Assembly (NCBI RefSeq): GCF_017307495.1
Contig: NZ_JAFKHE010000027.1
Location: forward strand, 1 to 64,000
Source of the DNA: Devosia sp.
GTDB taxonomy: Bacteria > Pseudomonadota > Alphaproteobacteria > Rhizobiales > Devosiaceae
Direction: 5' to 3'
Length of the DNA stretch: 64,000 nucleotides
Position 1 is the stretch's first letter, and every line of letters starts with the position of its first letter. This document shows positions 25,893-34,744 of this stretch, piece after piece. Below the pieces are notes generated by a model. That model was not told the DNA's origin. It was given only the letters and a program-made list of their open reading frames with translations, and did no database searches. Both the position numbers and the translations under genes were made by a program.

Positions 25893-27326
25893 GTGCCGCA
25901 CACCATGAATCGGGGTCATCTGCTACAGCGCGACCCGCCTCGAACGAGGCCCTACTGGCTGCCAAGGCCCGCAACGGCTAGTATCGGCGTCATCGCCAAT
26001 CTGTTGGATTCCCTGGTGTCGTTTCAGCCACGCGATCTAGTCGCAGTCCTGTTTGCCGCGTCACTGCTTGCGTTGATGCAGGTTGGACATTTCATCATCT
26101 ACAACCCCTTCGTAAGCGGACCAGACGGAGATCCCGTTGCCGAGTACTTCACGCTAGCGCAGTACGTCTTCCCGGCGGCCTGCGTTTTCGCAGGCATATG
26201 GCGAAACTCCGGAGTGCTCAACCTCTCCGGCATTCTCGCATTCACACCCTTTCTCGCCCTCGCCGCCGCGTCCACCCTGTGGTCCGTCGACGCGGGCCTT
26301 ACGCTAAGATCCACATTCCTGCTCATCGCCTTCCTGCTCGCAGTCACGACAACTACCCGGGCGGTGGGGGCCGTCAGGACCGCGAGCATTCTCGCCCACA
26401 TCATGGGGCTAGCGATGGTTGTCTCGGCGCTGTTGGCCTTGTTTGTTCCAAGTATCGGCCAACACAATATTGACGACTTGGTTCAGGGCGAACACGTCGG
26501 CTCGTGGCGTGGATTGTTTGCACACAAGAATTCACTGGGCGCTTACGCCGCATTCGCAGTGGTCATTGTTCTCGCGTTCCGGGATCGCTTACCCAGGTGG
26601 ACCGTTCTCCCCTATCTGACCGCAGCCATTGCCTGTGTGCTGTTTTCGAACTCGACGACCTCGTTGGTTGCGGCCATTTTCGGTGTCTTCTCAATGAGTG
26701 TAGCGTTGCCGCTCATGCGCCGAACCTCCGCCCAACTCGCCGCAGCGGGAATGGGCGCTCTTCTTCTTTGTGCAGGCGCCACCCTGACCGCCGTCACCAT
26801 GCTTGGTTGGGGAGAGCTCTTCGCCGGCACCAAGGTGGAGACGCTCACTGGGCGCACGGAAATCTGGACCGTGGCGCTTGACATCTTCCTGTCGCGCCCT
26901 CTGCTGGGGGTCGGTTTTGGGGCAGGCTCGTCCTTTGCCCGTCCGGTGCTTCAGGAGATGACCTTTGCTGAGGCAGTCGACCCCCACAGCGGCTACCTGG
27001 CCATGCTACTGGATCTCGGTGTCGTCGGCCTCGTGCTCTTCCTGCTCCCGGCCGCTCTCGCCTTCTCTCGGCTCTTGCGAATGCGCGGGACAATCGATCG
27101 AGTGCAGGCTGTCGCTGGCACTGCTCTGCTGATGAGCCTGATGGGCGCCATAACAGAAGTCAGCCCGTTCCTGGTGCAAGGCTCGGCGGGCTTCTTCTAC
27201 TTCTTTTCCCTTGTGCTTCTGCAACTCAGTCGGCAGGCCAGTGCGCGGCCGCTAGAGTCTGCCGGCGCCGGCACTCCGGACGCCAATAGACAGCCACCGA
27301 GGCCGCCCAACTCGCCAATGTACTAA
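25893..27326 (+). CDS. O-antigen ligase/Wzy-type polymerase, copy 2 (ExoQ-like)
   Basis: Second Wzy_C-type polytopic protein in the island, 477 residues, about 10-11 helices. The signature region reads GRTEIWTVALD, then RPLLGVGFGAGS and DPHSGYLAMLLDLGVVG near 365, with the conserved His. WRGLFAHKNSLGAYAAF near 205 is typical of ExoQ proteins. GTG at 25893 follows AAGG; ATG at 25905 is an alternative. It is divergent from the GT2 gene. With copy 1 at 19151, one enzyme may polymerise while the other ligates or sets chain length. Confidence 0.87.
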   Translation: MPHTMNRGHLLQRDPPRTRPYWLPRPATASIGVIANLLDSLVSFQPRDLVAVLFAASLLALMQVGHFIIYNPFVSGPDGDPVAEYFTLAQYVFPAACVFAGIWRNSGVLNLSGILAFTPFLALAAASTLWSVDAGLTLRSTFLLIAFLLAVTTTTRAVGAVRTASILAHIMGLAMVVSALLALFVPSIGQHNIDDLVQGEHVGSWRGLFAHKNSLGAYAAFAVVIVLAFRDRLPRWTVLPYLTAAIACVLFSNSTTSLVAAIFGVFSMSVALPLMRRTSAQLAAAGMGALLLCAGATLTAVTMLGWGELFAGTKVETLTGRTEIWTVALDIFLSRPLLGVGFGAGSSFARPVLQEMTFAEAVDPHSGYLAMLLDLGVVGLVLFLLPAALAFSRLLRMRGTIDRVQAVAGTALLMSLMGAITEVSPFLVQGSAGFFYFFSLVLLQLSRQASARPLESAGAGTPDANRQPPRPPNSPMY

Positions 27327-27347
27327 CCGCAACGCGCTCGTTCCGGG

Positions 27348-29519
27348 TCAGTATCCGTAGCCGGTATACTGTCTCCTATATGTGGCGTCGGCGCTGTCCT
27401 GCTGGTTCAGAACTGCCAGAACGACTGCATCCTCTCGCTTCACCGAAGAAACCGAGGCAATTCCCGCCCTTGCTTCTGATTGCCGTGTCGAGCCCGAACG
27501 CACGACATAGAGGATCGCATCGACCAGTGGCGCGATGTAGAGACCGTCGACCACCGCACCGATCGGCGGAGTATCCAGGATCACAGCATCGAAATGGCTC
27601 GCGAGGCGATCCAGCACCGCTGCGAAGGCCGGACTGCCGACAAGTTGGTCGGTGGGAAACTCGGTAGATGCAGAGGCGAGAATGAGACCTACGTCCGACT
27701 GCGGATCTGGCTTCACCATCCCTGAGAGCTCGACTGTTGCGGTTTCATCAGCAAGGGCTTGCGCGAAGCTCCCATCAGGCGGCAATCCAACGGTCGTGTG
27801 CACGCTCGGGCGACGAAGGTCGCAATCGATCAACAGCACATGCCGCTTCGCGATTGCCATTGACCTGGCAAGCGACAGCGCGACAGTCGTCTTCCCTTCG
27901 CCCGGCGCGGATGACGTTACCATGATCGTCACACCGCTGCCCTTCGACGCGGAGGACTTGAACTGACGTTGTCGGCGCAGCCGCTGCTCGACTGCGGCCC
28001 TGATCCGTCTAACGCTTTCGGAGTACGGGGACAGCATCGAGTCGACGACGACATCTGCGGGGCCGCCACCCCCACCCTCAGCAGTACGCCGAAGCCGCGG
28101 CAGCGCCGCAGCGACGGGTACGCGCAGCACCGCCGCCGTCTGCTCCACGGTCAGTAACCCGCCGATGAGGTGCTCCCGAAGATACGCCAGCACGATCGCC
28201 AGGAGTGCAGACCCCGCCACGGCTGCAGCCAGCAGCATCGGCACGTTGGGAAACGCCGCGGTCTGAGGAGTCATGGCTTCGGCGACGATCCGGCTGTCTG
28301 CCACCTGCAGGTTAGCCTGTATGTCAAGATCCTGGATGCGCGCCAACAATGTCTGATACTGAGACCTGGCCAGCTCGGAGGTCTGCTGAAGTTCGTACAC
28401 TCGCGCGAGAATGTCCGGGCTGAGAGGACTACTCAGAACCGCTGACCGGAGCTGCTGGCGCAGCTGGCTTTCTTGGTCGGCAGTGCCAGCGATGGACGTG
28501 TTAAGATCATTGAGCTGGCGCTGTGCCGTATCCACCATCTTCTGCTCGATCTTGGCGAGCTCTGCTCGCAGGTCAGTAGCGCTGGCGCCAACGGCATTTC
28601 CGACGCGCTGCGTGAGATCTTGCCGCTGCTTCTCCATCTCCTGCAGCGCCTGGTTCTGCAAGGACTGTGTAAGCGATGCCCAGTTGCGCGATGCGAGGCT
28701 GGATTCGACAACCTTTGCCAGGTCGGCAGACGACTTGCTCTCGGCTGCAAGGCTCGCGAGCCGATCACGCATGCTAGCAAGCTCCGTCCGCCCGGACTCC
28801 TTGACAATCTGGGGCAGGTTGTCGTCGAGAAAGCTGTCGAGCGAACCCTCAGATTGCACAACCCGCGACCTCGCTGCCTCAAGCCGCGCCTGCAAGGCGT
28901 TACGGGACAGCAAGGTGGCATCGATCTTGGCCGCTACTTGCGAAGAGACGTATGCTTGCGCCCAGATGTTGGCCAGTCGGGCAGCCTTGGCTGGGTCCTC
29001 CGACTTGACGGTCAGCGTGACTAGGTTGGTGCGGGCACGGCGCTCCACCGAGAAAGCTTTTCTTACGCTGTCGAGGACGCGCTGCAGCGCAGCTTCCCCC
29101 GTGGGCAACACGGGTTTGGCAAGCTGCAGATACGACAGGATCCTGTCGCGAAGACCGATACTTACCCCGAACTCAGGGTCGCTGATTAATCCCGCCTGCG
29201 AAATCACCTCGAGCAATACCGGTGACGCCTGGATGATTTCGACTTCGCTGGCAACACGCGCGTCGTCGATCTGAATCCCTGCGCTCTGGAAATTCGGGTC
29301 CAGAAGATTCTTTGCGCTCGTGTCGATCAAGACCAAAGCCGATGCATTGTATATCGGCGTGAGCGTAAACGTTAGTACCGCCGCCACGATGGTCAGTCCT
29401 ACAACTACCACCGAAATGAGCCGTGACTGGCGTCTCAGCAGGCTGAGCACGCTATGCAGGCTGATCTCTGCTTCTTCCATGTCAGTCTCGAGCGCTCCCG
29501 TCGGCTGGTGCCTATTCAA
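27348..29519 (-). CDS. Wzz-Wzc polysaccharide co-polymerase/tyrosine autokinase (ExoP-like)
   Basis: Inner-membrane co-polymerase controlling chain length and export, 723 residues. It has an N-terminal Wzz domain with TM1 at about 36-55 and TM2 near 430, a long periplasmic coiled-coil region (about 180-400), and a C-terminal BY-kinase. The kinase has Walker A APGEGKTT near 538, Walker A' LLIDCDLRRPS near 565, Walker B VILDTPP near 648 and a tail with Tyr at 714, 718, 721 and 723. TTG at 29519 has an excellent GGAGG five bases upstream, better than the ATG 13 codons later. No outer-membrane Wza gene is in the window. Confidence 0.93.
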   Translation of the reverse strand: MNRHQPTGALETDMEEAEISLHSVLSLLRRQSRLISVVVVGLTIVAAVLTFTLTPIYNASALVLIDTSAKNLLDPNFQSAGIQIDDARVASEVEIIQASPVLLEVISQAGLISDPEFGVSIGLRDRILSYLQLAKPVLPTGEAALQRVLDSVRKAFSVERRARTNLVTLTVKSEDPAKAARLANIWAQAYVSSQVAAKIDATLLSRNALQARLEAARSRVVQSEGSLDSFLDDNLPQIVKESGRTELASMRDRLASLAAESKSSADLAKVVESSLASRNWASLTQSLQNQALQEMEKQRQDLTQRVGNAVGASATDLRAELAKIEQKMVDTAQRQLNDLNTSIAGTADQESQLRQQLRSAVLSSPLSPDILARVYELQQTSELARSQYQTLLARIQDLDIQANLQVADSRIVAEAMTPQTAAFPNVPMLLAAAVAGSALLAIVLAYLREHLIGGLLTVEQTAAVLRVPVAAALPRLRRTAEGGGGGPADVVVDSMLSPYSESVRRIRAAVEQRLRRQRQFKSSASKGSGVTIMVTSSAPGEGKTTVALSLARSMAIAKRHVLLIDCDLRRPSVHTTVGLPPDGSFAQALADETATVELSGMVKPDPQSDVGLILASASTEFPTDQLVGSPAFAAVLDRLASHFDAVILDTPPIGAVVDGLYIAPLVDAILYVVRSGSTRQSEARAGIASVSSVKREDAVVLAVLNQQDSADATYRRQYTGYGY

Positions 29520-29668
29520 TACTGCCTCCGATGCTCTTAACGCAGCGCCAACGGGCGGCTACTCGACGGTGACCATGATAAGCGGTCCCTCCGTCTTGGG
29601 GCTCGCAGTACTAGCAAGGGGCGCCTCCCCGGCCGCGCTTTTCGACTCGCCGCAGCTCGCGAGCCAGA

Positions 29669-29683
29669 GACATATGATATGTC
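29669..29683. promoter_or_regulatory. 15-bp perfect palindrome upstream of the wzc-like gene
   Basis: GACATATGATATGTC is a perfect inverted repeat about 150 bases upstream of the autokinase start, in the 270-base gap that separates it from galE (both on the minus strand). A second palindrome, GCTCGCGAGC, lies at 29655-29664. The position suits an operator or a -10 region for the autokinase gene. The regulator is unknown. Confidence 0.45.
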
Positions 29684-29792
29684 AGGGGCCTGCCCAATCA
29701 GACCGGTGCAGATGGTAACCCAACGATCCGCAGGCCTGCCTGCTATCGTCCAGTCTCTCGAATCCGCCGGTACTGGCAAAGCGGGTACTTGT

Positions 29793-30812
29793 TTATGACG
29801 GAACGAGCATGGTTTGCGATCGTCGATTCCACGGGTCCCCGTCTTTTAGGCGTTGCTCCCACGCCCAAGCGGATCGAACAATGTCCTCGATGCTTGAGCG
29901 CCTGGCGACCCAGCCGAGCATCTGGCGGGCCTTGCGCGGATCGGCCCAGAGCGCCGGAGGGTCGCCCAACCGCCTCGGCATATCCCGAAAAGGCACAGGT
30001 AGTCCGATGATATCTTCGACGACGCGAACAACGTCGCGCACGCTCATCGGCCTCCCCGAGCCGAGGTTGAAGGCGCCCGAGACACCTCCTCTGACGAGAT
30101 AGTCGACGGCAGCAACATGAGCGTCGGCAATGTCGGAGACATGTACGTAGTCACGCAACGCAGTTCCGTCTTCTGTTGCGTGATCCGTTCCAAAAACCGA
30201 GAGCGCGGTACCGTCCCCTGCAGCAGCTCGCAGAACTAGCGGGATTAGGTGCGTTTCGTCGCTATGAACCTCACCAATCTCGCCCTCTGGATCAGCTCCG
30301 GCGACGTTGAAGTATCGCAGCGCCACCCACCGTGTGTCGAATGCCTCCTCGCTCCACTTGAGTAGCCTCTCGCAGACCAGCTTGGTCTCGCCGTAGGGAT
30401 TGGAAGGAAGTTGCGGCGAATCCTCCGTTATCGGCAACCGCGAGGGGGCGCCATAGGTTGCACAACTCGACGAGAACACCACCCGCTCAATGCCTGCGGC
30501 CGTCGCTGCCTTTAGTAGGCTCGTTGTCCCTCCGACATTATTGTCGAAGTACCCGAACGGATCGGACATGGAATCCCTGACGATTGCCGATGCCGCAAGA
30601 TGGATGATCGCATCCGGCATCAGTCGCTCAAGTAGGCGGCCAATGGCGTCACCATGGCGGATATCCAGTTCGTGCAGAGGTCCCCATTTGACCGCTTCGC
30701 GATGCCCGGTCACCAGGCAGTCGACGGCAATAGGTTGATGGCCCGCTCGGGCCAGGGCCTTGCAGGTGTGACTGCCTATGTATCCTGCCCCGCCCGTGAC
30801 GACGACCTTCAC
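29793..30812 (-). CDS. galE: UDP-glucose 4-epimerase
   Basis: Extended SDR that converts UDP-Glc to UDP-Gal for polysaccharide synthesis, 339 residues. NAD-binding VVVTGGAGYIGSHTCKAL at the N-terminus, the catalytic SNPYGETK (Tyr-x3-Lys) near 150 and YFNVAGADPEGEIGE near 175 are standard GalE. The GTG at 30812 with GGAG eight bases before it is the best start; an in-frame TTG at 30833 is possible but would overlap the previous gene. Last gene of a four-gene minus-strand run with the sugar transferase, SDR and WecG genes. Confidence 0.92.
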   Translation of the reverse strand: MKVVVTGGAGYIGSHTCKALARAGHQPIAVDCLVTGHREAVKWGPLHELDIRHGDAIGRLLERLMPDAIIHLAASAIVRDSMSDPFGYFDNNVGGTTSLLKAATAAGIERVVFSSSCATYGAPSRLPITEDSPQLPSNPYGETKLVCERLLKWSEEAFDTRWVALRYFNVAGADPEGEIGEVHSDETHLIPLVLRAAAGDGTALSVFGTDHATEDGTALRDYVHVSDIADAHVAAVDYLVRGGVSGAFNLGSGRPMSVRDVVRVVEDIIGLPVPFRDMPRRLGDPPALWADPRKARQMLGWVARRSSIEDIVRSAWAWEQRLKDGDPWNRRSQTMLVPS

Positions 30813-30825
30813 AGCACTCGCTCCG

Positions 30826-31632
30826 TCATCCAAATCTCAGCGGGCGCGACGGTGCCTGCTCGCGCTCGAACCAGGCCTTCAGCAGTCCCAGCTTTTGTGC
30901 CGAGATCAGTAGGCAATAGAGTGGATTGAGCAGCAGGTAACGCCGCCAAAGCCGACGCGGCTCGAGCGCGAGGCGGAACAGCCATTCCAGACCAGCGCGC
31001 TGCATCCAGTCAGGAGCCTCCTTCGTTCCTGCCTCGAAGTTGAAAGCGGCACCGACGGCAATTACCGGCATGCTCAACGCTTTGGCGTGCTCGTAGGCAA
31101 ACACCTCCTGGCGCGGGCAACCTAGGCCAACGAACACGATACGCGCCCCACTTGCGACAACACGGGCATCAAGGTCCGATGCTTCCTGGTCGCTCATCTG
31201 ACGAAACCGCGAGGGCTCATATCCGGCAACGACGAGGTCCGGCAGCTCAATTGCCAGCTTGCTCTTCCAAGCCTCAAGGACTTCCAACTTGCTGCCGAAC
31301 AGGTAGATGGGCAGCCCGCGCCTCGCCGCGGCCGCGCAAACCCGCCGGGTGAGCGCCGGACCGTAGACCCTGTCCAACAACCTCTCACCATGCAGCAACC
31401 GCAATGCCCAGCGCACCGGTTGTCCGTCCGGTGCCACGATATCCAGCCGATTGAGCCGGTATTTGTGGGTTATGTCGAGCGCCCCGGTCATCACCCCGTG
31501 CACGGCCAGCGCCGACACCGAAAGGGCACCCCCGGAGCTTGCAGCTTCGAGGATCCGCGCGACGGCGGCCTCATAGTCTATGACATTGACCTCGACGCCC
31601 AGGACGCTCCTCTTTCCAAGATCAACGGTCAT
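30826..31632 (-). CDS. WecG/TagA/CpsF family glycosyltransferase
   Basis: GT26 glycosyltransferase, 268 residues, that adds a sugar to a lipid-linked intermediate at the inner face of the membrane. Motifs: [16 protein letters not shown] near 62, with the catalytic Asp, [18 protein letters not shown] near 107, [18 protein letters not shown] near 170, and [30 protein letters not shown] near 195. The C-terminal Arg/Leu-rich appendage mediates membrane contact in this family. Start ATG 31632 after GGAGGTGG, overlapping the stop of the SDR gene (ATGA). Confidence 0.9.
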   Translation of the reverse strand: MTVDLGKRSVLGVEVNVIDYEAAVARILEAASSGGALSVSALAVHGVMTGALDITHKYRLNRLDIVAPDGQPVRWALRLLHGERLLDRVYGPALTRRVCAAAARRGLPIYLFGSKLEVLEAWKSKLAIELPDLVVAGYEPSRFRQMSDQEASDLDARVVASGARIVFVGLGCPRQEVFAYEHAKALSMPVIAVGAAFNFEAGTKEAPDWMQRAGLEWLFRLALEPRRLWRRYLLLNPLYCLLISAQKLGLLKAWFEREQAPSRPLRFG

Positions 31633-32696
31633 GCAACCCACCTCCGGCGTCCAGCCTCGTAGATGTCGTGGAGGGTCGCCTCGATGTCATAGGTCAGGTT
31701 GAAGTCTGGGAAGTCGGTCGTGAAGCGGGTCATGTCGCTGATCCACCAGATGTGATCACCGCGCCGGTTGGCATCGCTATAGGACACCTCGAGCTTCCGA
31801 CCAGAGATTTGCTCGCACACTTCGATGGCCTCCAGCATCGAGCAATTGGCGAACCGCCCGCCCCCCATATTATAAACGCGGGCGGGCTTCGGCGCGTTCG
31901 CGTATGCCCAGATCGCCGCCACCAGGTCGTTCGCGTGGATGTTGTCCCGTACCTGTTTGCCGCCGTAGCCAAATATCGTGTACGGCCGACCGGTAACCGT
32001 GCACTTCATTAGGTATGCAAGGAACCCATGCAGTTCCGTGCCCGAATGGCTGCCGCCAGTCAGGCACCCGCCTCGGAAGCACGCCGTGTTCATCCCGAAG
32101 TAACGACCATATTCCTGTACCATCAGGTCTGCGGACAGCTTCGAGGCACCGAACAGGCTATGAGTCGTCTGGTCGACGCTCATCGTCTCATCGATGCCGC
32201 GTGCGAAAAACTGGTGACGCTCGTCAATCTCCCACCGCGTCTCCCGCTCGACCAGGGGCAGGCTGTTGGGCGTATCGCCATAGACCTTGTTGGTCGAGGT
32301 GAAGACGAGCGACGCGTGCGGCGCATGCCGGCGCATCGCCTCGAGTACATTAAGTGTCCCGGTGGCGTTCACGCCGAAATCCGTGAATGGCTCGCGCGCC
32401 GCCCAGTCGTGCGAGGGCTGAGCTGCAGCGTGAACGACCAACCACAAATCCGACCCGATCTCCGCAAACAGATTTTCGAGCGCGCCGAAGTCGCGAATGT
32501 CGAGGGCGACGTGTCGGAATCGCCGATGTCGCGCCTTGAGCTCATCGAGCCTCCAGCTTGTGGAAGCCTCGGCGCCAAAGAAGTACGCGCGCATGTCATT
32601 GTCGATGCCGACTACGTCGAGACCCTGGTCGACGAGAAAACTCACAGCTTCGGAGCCGATCAGCCCGCCCGCCCCCGTAACAAGTGCAATGCTCAT
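31629..32696 (-). CDS. CDP-paratose/tyvelose 2-epimerase-like SDR with Phe at the catalytic Tyr position
   Basis: NAD-dependent extended SDR, 355 residues. It has the Rossmann motif [16 protein letters not shown], followed by [11 protein letters not shown] typical of the CDP-tyvelose epimerase group, then [11 protein letters not shown] and [12 protein letters not shown]. At the YxxxK site the sequence is [12 protein letters not shown], so residue 182 is Phe, not Tyr, with Lys186 retained. The codon is TTC. My recollection is that some related EPS-locus proteins share this, so it may be a subfamily trait rather than an inactivating mutation. It presumably modifies a nucleotide sugar used by the adjacent transferases. 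Confidence 0.8.
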   Translation of the reverse strand: MSIALVTGAGGLIGSEAVSFLVDQGLDVVGIDNDMRAYFFGAEASTSWRLDELKARHRRFRHVALDIRDFGALENLFAEIGSDLWLVVHAAAQPSHDWAAREPFTDFGVNATGTLNVLEAMRRHAPHASLVFTSTNKVYGDTPNSLPLVERETRWEIDERHQFFARGIDETMSVDQTTHSLFGASKLSADLMVQEYGRYFGMNTACFRGGCLTGGSHSGTELHGFLAYLMKCTVTGRPYTIFGYGGKQVRDNIHANDLVAAIWAYANAPKPARVYNMGGGRFANCSMLEAIEVCEQISGRKLEVSYSDANRRGDHIWWISDMTRFTTDFPDFNLTYDIEATLHDIYEAGRRRWVA

Positions 32697-32849
32697 TCGT
32701 TCACCAAACCAGAACCGAGGGCCGCGTGATGCATTCGTCAACCGCGAAGGGCACAACCGCCGCCAGCCACAGTCTTTCGACCAGCATCATCAATCGATGA
32801 ATGCGGGCAGTCCAATCTGTCACCGCGTCAAAGTACCCATCACCATGAA

Positions 32850-33587
32850 CTATACCCCACTACCCGAGAGGAACTCGTGCTTGAGGGTAAGCACTACGAT
32901 CTTGACGTCCAACCAGATCGACTGGTTCTGGATGTACGCGACATCGTGTTCGATACGACTGCGCGCCGCGTCAGCGTCCAGGGTCGGACCCCGAAAGCCG
33001 TTGGCCTGCGCCCAGCCCGACAGGCCGGGACGCACCGAGTGCCGCATGTCGTAGTACGGCACGAGCTCTTCGTAAGGAATGCCTGCGGCCTTCATTCCGA
33101 CGGGATGGGGGCGGGGGCCGATCAGCGACATGTCGCCACGTAGCACATTGAAGAGCTGTGGCAGTTCGTCGAGGCTCTTGGCACGCATGAAAGCGCCCAC
33201 CCGAGTCACCCCGGGATCGTTCGCAATGACCTGCCGCACCCCGCTCTCGTCCGCAGCATCGATACGGATGGTGCGAAACTTGTAGATGCGGAACTTCTGC
33301 CCGTTTCGACCTATGCGCCATTGGCTGAACAAGACCGGCCCAGGACTCGAGATCGCCACCGTCGCAGCCAAAAGCGCCAGTACCGGTGCCAGCGCGATCA
33401 AGGCAGTCCCCGATACCACCACGTCGATGCAGCGCTTCGCGGCATCCCGGAGCGCCGATTTCACTGTTCGGGAAGGCGGAACCGGCAGACCGTTCCTGTA
33501 CACAACCCGCAGGCCGTGTTGGTCACCACCCCCGCTGCGGGAACGGCGCGAGAAGTTTCCGGCCCCCGGGAACGATGAGATGGACAT
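32850..33587 (-). CDS. Initiating sugar phosphate transferase (ExoY-like)
   Basis: Undecaprenyl-phosphate hexose-1-phosphate transferase of the short PHPT type (245 residues). One N-terminal hydrophobic hairpin (about 52-80) is followed by the cytosolic catalytic domain: [49 protein letters not shown] and RPGLSGWAQ. It transfers the first sugar, probably Gal or Glc, to the lipid carrier and so starts repeat-unit assembly. ATG at 33587 with GGAG upstream. First gene of the minus-strand run ending in galE; 153 bases of AT-richer DNA separate it from the SDR gene. Confidence 0.92.
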   Translation of the reverse strand: MSISSFPGAGNFSRRSRSGGGDQHGLRVVYRNGLPVPPSRTVKSALRDAAKRCIDVVVSGTALIALAPVLALLAATVAISSPGPVLFSQWRIGRNGQKFRIYKFRTIRIDAADESGVRQVIANDPGVTRVGAFMRAKSLDELPQLFNVLRGDMSLIGPRPHPVGMKAAGIPYEELVPYYDMRHSVRPGLSGWAQANGFRGPTLDADAARSRIEHDVAYIQNQSIWLDVKIVVLTLKHEFLSGSGV

Positions 33588-33787
33588 GACACACTCCGTC
33601 GCTCAGCACTCACCTTGTTCGATTTCTTGCCAAGCGACCACATCCTCACGCCGCAACGGGTGGGGTGCGCCCGACCGAACTCAAACGGTCGAACTCACTG
33701 GATCATGGATACGGAAGTACCCATGCGGGATGCCGCAGGCTTGTGGCCCAGCCTGTCGGCGTTCCCGAGAATCTCTGGTCATGCCGC

Positions 33788-33801
33788 GCGCAATTGCGCG
33801 A
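33788..33801. promoter_or_regulatory. Palindrome CGCGCAATTGCGCG upstream of the ExoY-like gene
   Basis: A 14-bp perfect palindrome in the 253-base gap between the four-Cys secreted protein gene and the ExoY-like gene. It may be an operator or part of a terminator for the upstream gene; there is no T-run next to it. Confidence 0.35.
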
Positions 33802-33840
33802 CAAGCTCCCGGCCAGATCCGGCAATGGGTCCGCCCCGCG

Positions 33841-34296
33841 TTAGAACGCGCTGGCTGACGGGGCGGTCTGGATCGCCGCGGTGGCGAACACGCCGCAATC
33901 CCTGACCGTGGCACTGATCTCGATGATCTGCGCCTGCTGCACCGCATCCGTGGACGACTGGGCGGCCAGCTCGATCGCAATGGGGAGCTCGGTATCCGCC
34001 TTTGGGCAGTACTGCTCCTCGTACAGCTTCACCAGTTCCGTAACCAGGTCAGCGATGATCGGATTGGTCGCGTCCGACGGCGCCCCGATTTGCTTCACGA
34101 ATGCATCAACGGCTGCGATGCACTGACCCCAGCGGGTGCGGTCGGCCTGGTATTCCTCCTTGATCACCGGGGCGCAAACGTTGAGCACGCCCGGAATATC
34201 AGTCGGAGAACTTTGGGCCATTGCACCGGAGGCGAGCAGGGCCGCTCCCAAGGATAGCACGATCAGACTATTACGCACCGCTCCAAGACGAGGCAT
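33841..34296 (-). CDS. Small secreted protein with four cysteines, function unknown
   Basis: Not recognised. The 151-residue precursor has a clear Sec signal peptide (VRNSLIVLSLGAALLASGAMA, cleavage expected before QSS near residue 29). The mature part is mostly helical and has four cysteines (in NVCAP, WGQCIAA, QYCPKA and VRDCGVF), enough for two disulfides. Start ATG 34296 with an excellent AAGGAGGG. It stands alone between the EPS locus and the polyol operon, so a role in EPS secretion or cell-envelope function is only a guess. Confidence 0.75.
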   Translation of the reverse strand: MPRLGAVRNSLIVLSLGAALLASGAMAQSSPTDIPGVLNVCAPVIKEEYQADRTRWGQCIAAVDAFVKQIGAPSDATNPIIADLVTELVKLYEEQYCPKADTELPIAIELAAQSSTDAVQQAQIIEISATVRDCGVFATAAIQTAPSASAF

Positions 34297-34744
34297 AAAT
34301 CCCTCCTTCGTCTTTAACACATCGTTCATGATTATCTTCTGCACGCATGCATGTCAACGTTCCTGGCCAGATCAAGTTCATCAAAATAAACGAAAAATGA
34401 TCGCAAGGGTTACCTGGAAGGCCCGGATACCGACCAAAGTCGCCACCCCAGTATTTCGTTACGTCTTACTTGCCATGTTGACCCCGCGGGAGCGGTAGGC
34501 AGGGCTGGGAGGCACTCGCTCTTCCGCTCCGGTGAACAGAGGGACGAGCCCCACCACATTCGCGGGTCCGTTGGCATCGGCCGATGGTGGTTCGGCTGGC
34601 GCCCCTTTTTCCCATGCCCCGCGGGAAGCCGACTCCCCCTACCGGTCTGGGCCCGGAAGTCATGCTCGCGATTGACCAAACCACTTGCGGGCAAAAGCCC
34701 GTTGCGTGAGTATCCGCCCAACTCAATCGGATTTGCACACCCTT
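34297..34744. other. 450-base gap without a recognisable gene
   Basis: The first part (to about 34400) is AT-richer and should contain the promoter of the secreted-protein gene. The second part (34440-34680) has no convincing open frame on either strand. CGGGC-AAAA-GCCCG at 34688-34701 forms a hairpin. TGAGTATCCGCCCA at 34707-34720 resembles TGAGTATTTGCCCA at 35805-35818 before the SmoE-like gene, pointing to a shared regulatory element. Confidence 0.5.

Noticed and set aside
34297..34744. Small RNA or gene in the gap between the secreted protein and the SorC regulator
   Set aside because: No convincing start codon with ribosome site, and no hairpin followed by a T-run that would mark an sRNA end.
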